Positions 43,906-46,975 of a stretch of 46,975 nt of DNA are shown here, one piece after another. The stretch lies in the NCBI GenBank assembly GCA_050730675.1, contig JBOHNM010000010.1, positions 1 to 46,975 on the forward strand, given 5' to 3'. Source of the stretch: JBOHNM01 sp050730675 (GTDB taxonomy: Bacteria > Planctomycetota > Phycisphaerae > Phycisphaerales > UBA1924). How positions within the stretch are numbered: the first letter of the stretch is position 1; each line of letters starts with the position of its first letter. A model generated the notes under the pieces. It did no database searches and was not told the origin of the DNA. It worked only from the letters and a program-made list of their open reading frames with translations. Both the position numbers and the translations under genes were made by a program.

Positions 43906-43933
43906 AAAAACGCCCCGGACCTCCGGGGCGTTT
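43906..43933. terminator. bidirectional hairpin terminator
   Basis: Near-perfect inverted repeat: AAACGCCCCGGA (43908-43919) and TCCGGGGCGTTT (43922-43933). It is preceded by an A-run (43906-43910), giving a T-tract on the minus strand. It lies between the convergent asd gene (+) and dockerin-like gene (-) and can serve both. Confidence 0.85.
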
Positions 43934-43958
43934 CATTTCACTCACTGCACACGGCTTC

Positions 43959-45038
43959 TTACTGGCACCCGCCAAAGAACGAGTTGAGGAACACAATAAT
44001 GTCGTCCGCCGTGAGCTGGCCGTCCTTGCCGACCGCGCCGCCCAGCACCGCGACGTCCGCCGTCTGCGTGTCGCCGCTGAAGAACCCGTTGAGGTACGCG
44101 ATGACGTCATCGGCCGTGAGCTGGCCGTCCGGACCAGCCGTGCCGCCGAGGCCCGCGACGTCCGACACGCACAGCGTGACATCCAGCCGCAGCCGTGCCG
44201 GCGCTGACCCGGGGTATGCCACCGTGGTGGCTTCCTTGCTGTAGAGCCGCGGATAGACGCCCCCGCCGAAGTCCTGCGCCTGCATCAGCGCCGTGACCAC
44301 GAACGCAAGCTTCCCGCCCGCCAGCCCGCTCTGCACGTACTGACGCACGCCCGCGAGCCCGAGGTTGATGTTAAACGTGAAGTCCGTGTTGTTCACCACC
44401 AACTCGCCCGGCGTCAGGCTGGTCGTCCCCACCGCCAGAGGCTCGGCCTCGTAGCGCAGCCGCACGTTGCGGCTCGCATCCACCGGCAAACCCGCCGCCG
44501 AGAAGAACACCGGGTACATGTCCCGCGCGCCCTCGGCCGGCGGCACCAGCGGTGCGCCCGTCGTGAACGGCGACGTCTCGGTGTACGCCGCGAGCGTGCC
44601 CATGTTGCGGAACCCCGCCGCGAACAGCTCGATCGGCCGATCCGCATCCGTGTCGGCCACGTACTCGGCATCGTCGGTCGCGTAGTACGTCTGCACCGCG
44701 TCCTGCGTCGGGTCATACGCGAACTGCAATGACGGCCCGCTCACGTACGCACGTGCGAACACCGCCGCGCTCACCACCCGGTACTGGCCGGGAAGAAATC
44801 CCGCCGGCACCTCGGCGCCCGTCTGCCAGAAGATCGACGCCTCGCCGTCGCGGTCATCGAACCCGGGCCGGCCCATCGCGGCGAAGATCGGCAGCGTCGC
44901 CTCGGCGCCGTTCCCCGCGAACGGGTAGTTCCACCTGTCCCCAGCGGGCGGCGAAAGCTCAACAACCACACCGGCCTGAGCAGCCGCGGCGGCAAAAGTG
45001 ACGAACATCCCAATTCCGGCGACCTGTGCAAGCTTCAT
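43959..45038 (-). CDS. secreted protein with two C-terminal dockerin-like repeats
   Basis: 359 residues. Signal peptide (about 1-22, cleaving after AQA). The body is beta-rich and unrecognised. The C-terminus holds two similar 30-residue units, GPDGQLTADDVIAYLNGFFSG and GKDGQLTADDIIVFLNSFFGG (each a Ca-binding-loop-plus-helix half), ending in GGCQ. This resembles the GC-type dockerin-like C-termini of Phycisphaerae, which look like calcium-binding anchoring modules; the cohesin-like partner, if any, is unknown. The ATG has a strong AGGAGG 8 nt upstream. No cellulosome genes are in the window. Confidence 0.8.
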   Translation of the reverse strand: MKLAQVAGIGMFVTFAAAAAQAGVVVELSPPAGDRWNYPFAGNGAEATLPIFAAMGRPGFDDRDGEASIFWQTGAEVPAGFLPGQYRVVSAAVFARAYVSGPSLQFAYDPTQDAVQTYYATDDAEYVADTDADRPIELFAAGFRNMGTLAAYTETSPFTTGAPLVPPAEGARDMYPVFFSAAGLPVDASRNVRLRYEAEPLAVGTTSLTPGELVVNNTDFTFNINLGLAGVRQYVQSGLAGGKLAFVVTALMQAQDFGGGVYPRLYSKEATTVAYPGSAPARLRLDVTLCVSDVAGLGGTAGPDGQLTADDVIAYLNGFFSGDTQTADVAVLGGAVGKDGQLTADDIIVFLNSFFGGCQ

Positions 45039-45170
45039 TGAGAAATCCTCCTGTGGCGCGATCTACGATGTACTAGTTGCGAATGAGTCTCAACACGGAG
45101 ACAAGTCTAGACAGCAATCTCCCGATTTACTGCCATACCACACGATTTGTTGCCAGAGTAGAACACCCCA

Positions 45171-46061
45171 ATGCTGCCTACCCTTTCCCGATCACTGATG
45201 CCGATTCCCGCGAGCACAACCCGTTCTCGCCACCCCGCTACGGCCTTCACGCTGGTCGAACTTCTCGTCGTCATCGCCATCGTCGGCCTTCTTATCGCCA
45301 TGCTCGCGCCAGCCTTGGCCAAGTGCCGCCAAGCCGCCCGCAAGTCGCGCGAGATGCGGGCCGGCCAGCAGCTCATGACGGCGTACCACCTCTACGCCAA
45401 TGACTTTCGCTCAGCCGTCCTTCCGGGTTTTGCGACTCCGGAAATGACCACCGCCCCGGGAGCAGGCAGCCTGGAGGTCAAGGACAACCTCGGCCAGCCG
45501 ATCTACGGCGTCGTCGCCCGGCGCTACCCGTGGCGCATCGCCCCGTATCTCGATTACAACTTCTCCGGCCTCTACGACAACCCCAAGATCCTCGACCGCT
45601 ACCGCGATCGCTCCGATTTCCAGTACGTCGTCAGCCTCTCTCCCTCCCTCGGCATCAACGCCGACTTTGTCGGCGGCAAAGGCGACCCCGGCCTGGGCTT
45701 CAATCCCGGCGTCCTCAATCAGTACGGCCGCTTCTATATCACGCGCCTCGACGAGGCTTTGAACCCTCAAAACCTGCTGGTTTTCACCTCTGCCCGGGGT
45801 GTGGACCCCGACGGAGGCACCATCGCCGGCTTCCACATGGTCGATGCACCCAACTTCCTCGCGCCGCGCTGGGCAGCTGGGCCTTTCGATACGGCGCTCC
45901 CCGCCTCGTCTTTCGGCGGCGTAGACCCACGCCATTCCAGCCAGGCCGTCACGTCCTTCTTCGATGGCCACGTTGACACGCTCAAGCTCGACGACCTGCG
46001 CGACATGCGCAGGTGGGCCAACCGCGCGACCCGGGCGGACTGGATTCTGGGTCAGCCGTAG
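45171..46061 (+). CDS. prepilin-like protein (type II/IV N-terminal methylation motif)
   Basis: 296 residues from the ATG at 45171; a second ATG at 45198 would also keep the motif. The class III signal reads ATAFTLVELLVVIAIVGLLI: cleavage would fall between Ala25 and Phe26, with Glu30 as the +5 Glu. The usual Gly before the cut is replaced by Ala. After one helix comes a long polar domain with SGLYDNPKI, HSSQAVTSFFDGHVDTLKLD (typical of the planctomycete 'H-x-G' prepilin family). It is probably a pseudopilin-like cell-surface protein. No clear Shine-Dalgarno. Confidence 0.87.
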   Translation: MLPTLSRSLMPIPASTTRSRHPATAFTLVELLVVIAIVGLLIAMLAPALAKCRQAARKSREMRAGQQLMTAYHLYANDFRSAVLPGFATPEMTTAPGAGSLEVKDNLGQPIYGVVARRYPWRIAPYLDYNFSGLYDNPKILDRYRDRSDFQYVVSLSPSLGINADFVGGKGDPGLGFNPGVLNQYGRFYITRLDEALNPQNLLVFTSARGVDPDGGTIAGFHMVDAPNFLAPRWAAGPFDTALPASSFGGVDPRHSSQAVTSFFDGHVDTLKLDDLRDMRRWANRATRADWILGQP

Positions 46062-46134
46062 AGACTTCCTTCAGAGCTTTCTTTGCGTTACACTCACACA
46101 TGCGCCGATCGACCGGCGACGCAAGGACGCACCG

Positions 46135-46506
46135 ATGACCAATGCCGAAAGCCCCGCCAGCAGCAACGCCGGTCTCAAGATCGCGGTCCTCGCGGCGGTC
46201 ATCGTGCTCTCGCTCTCATTCCTGGTCTACCGATTCTGGCCGGCCGGCACGGCGACCCCTGAAGTACCGGCGCTCGACGCTGTGGACACGGCCCGGCAGC
46301 AGATCTATGCCGCGCTGAAGGGGCAGCCGGGCGACGAGTTCGCCTTCGCCCAGGTCGAGGTCAACCGGGCTCCAGACCAGTCAAGTTTGGTGGTTTCCGG
46401 TCGCGTGGACGCTCAGGCCAAGATCGATGAGGTCAACAAGCGGATCAAGGCCCTGAACCTGACCGTGCCGACCAAGGTCGAACTGGTCATCATGACAAAA
46501 CGCTAA
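46135..46506 (+). CDS. small membrane-anchored hypothetical protein
   Basis: 123 residues. One membrane helix (about 13-33) with a short cytoplasmic start, then a soluble domain that alternates strands and helices (FAFAQVEVNR, LVVSGRVDAQAKIDEVNKRI, VELVIMTKR), somewhat like a BON/secretin-type small domain; I do not assign a family. The ATG at 46135 has AAGGA 7 nt upstream. It lies 73 bp after the prepilin-like gene, so it may share its transcript. Function unknown. Confidence 0.7.
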   Translation: MTNAESPASSNAGLKIAVLAAVIVLSLSFLVYRFWPAGTATPEVPALDAVDTARQQIYAALKGQPGDEFAFAQVEVNRAPDQSSLVVSGRVDAQAKIDEVNKRIKALNLTVPTKVELVIMTKR

Positions 46507-46570
46507 CAACTGCGGGCTTGCGGTGATTTCCCAAGTTCTTGCACGCGTCGCAAGCAAGTCTTCAAGGTCC

Positions 46571-46599
46571 TTGCGGCGGACCCTCGCTCATGCTAATAT
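46571..46599 (+). promoter_or_regulatory. putative sigma-70-type promoter before second prepilin gene
   Basis: TTGCGG (46571-46576), a 17-nt spacer, TAATAT (46594-46599). The spacing is ideal and the -10 is close to consensus. It lies about 90 bp before the ATG at 46690. Confidence 0.5.
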
Positions 46600-46689
46600 T
46601 CTGTACGGAGGTTCTCTCCGCTTGTCGCGCTCAGTCTGAGTTGCGACCGTTTCAGGGGCTCGATTCCGGGGGCCGCAGGAGTGCAGGAC

Positions 46690-46975
<286 letters not shown>

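Overview
The window is high-GC DNA that looks like a planctomycete chromosome, most likely class Phycisphaerae. This is inferred from gene content, since no rRNA or other marker gene is present. The pointers are a DUF1501/DUF1800 pair, prepilin-type N-terminal methylation proteins, a secreted protein ending in two dockerin-like repeats and GGC, a CxxC...CPECG zinc-ribbon membrane protein, and an alternative complex III plus caa3 oxidase cluster. No tRNA, rRNA, CRISPR array or insertion sequence was recognised.

Layout. 1-2.4 kb: small, partly AT-richer genes. These are a short protein with a palindromic repeat inside its frame, 0.6 kb of gene-free DNA with REP-like palindromes, and a three-gene run (DUF6941-like, HicB-like, HicA-like) that may be a toxin-antitoxin module. 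2.5-6 kb (minus): ffh, a GxxExxY gene bracketed by 29-bp iterated repeats, a Minf_1886-family gene and a 3-methyladenine DNA glycosylase. 6-10.5 kb (minus): large CcsA and ResB cytochrome c maturation proteins, translationally coupled. 10.5-13 kb: an amidohydrolase (minus) and an OmpA-type lipoprotein (plus).

13-29.3 kb is a single minus-strand respiratory operon, read actA-B-C-D-E-F, a small His-rich membrane protein, SCO, coxB (with fused cytochrome c), coxA, coxC, subunit IV and a small membrane protein. It encodes quinol:cytochrome c oxidoreductase (alternative complex III) and an A2-type caa3 oxidase (YSHP motif). Heme A synthase (ctaA) is divergent from it. Together with ResB/CcsA, which attach heme to the c-type cytochromes, and SCO, which serves CuA, this is nearly a complete kit for quinol-to-oxygen electron transfer. 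Histidine-rich tails recur on seven of the operon's proteins.

31-34.6 kb: DUF1800 and DUF1501 genes separated by a long imperfect hairpin, then a convergent zinc-ribbon membrane protein. 34.6-36.5 kb (minus): a Tat/lipoprotein N-acetylmuramoyl-L-alanine amidase and a methyltransferase. 36.6-43.9 kb (plus): ugd, an orphan beta-class DNA methyltransferase, a membrane protein, asnB, a polyprenyl diphosphate synthase and asd. 44-47 kb: a secreted dockerin-like protein (minus), two prepilin-like proteins (the second cut by the window end) and a small membrane-anchored protein.

Start codons were chosen from Shine-Dalgarno matches, gene overlaps and family N-termini. GTG and TTG starts are common. 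All family names come from reading the sequences; no database search was run.
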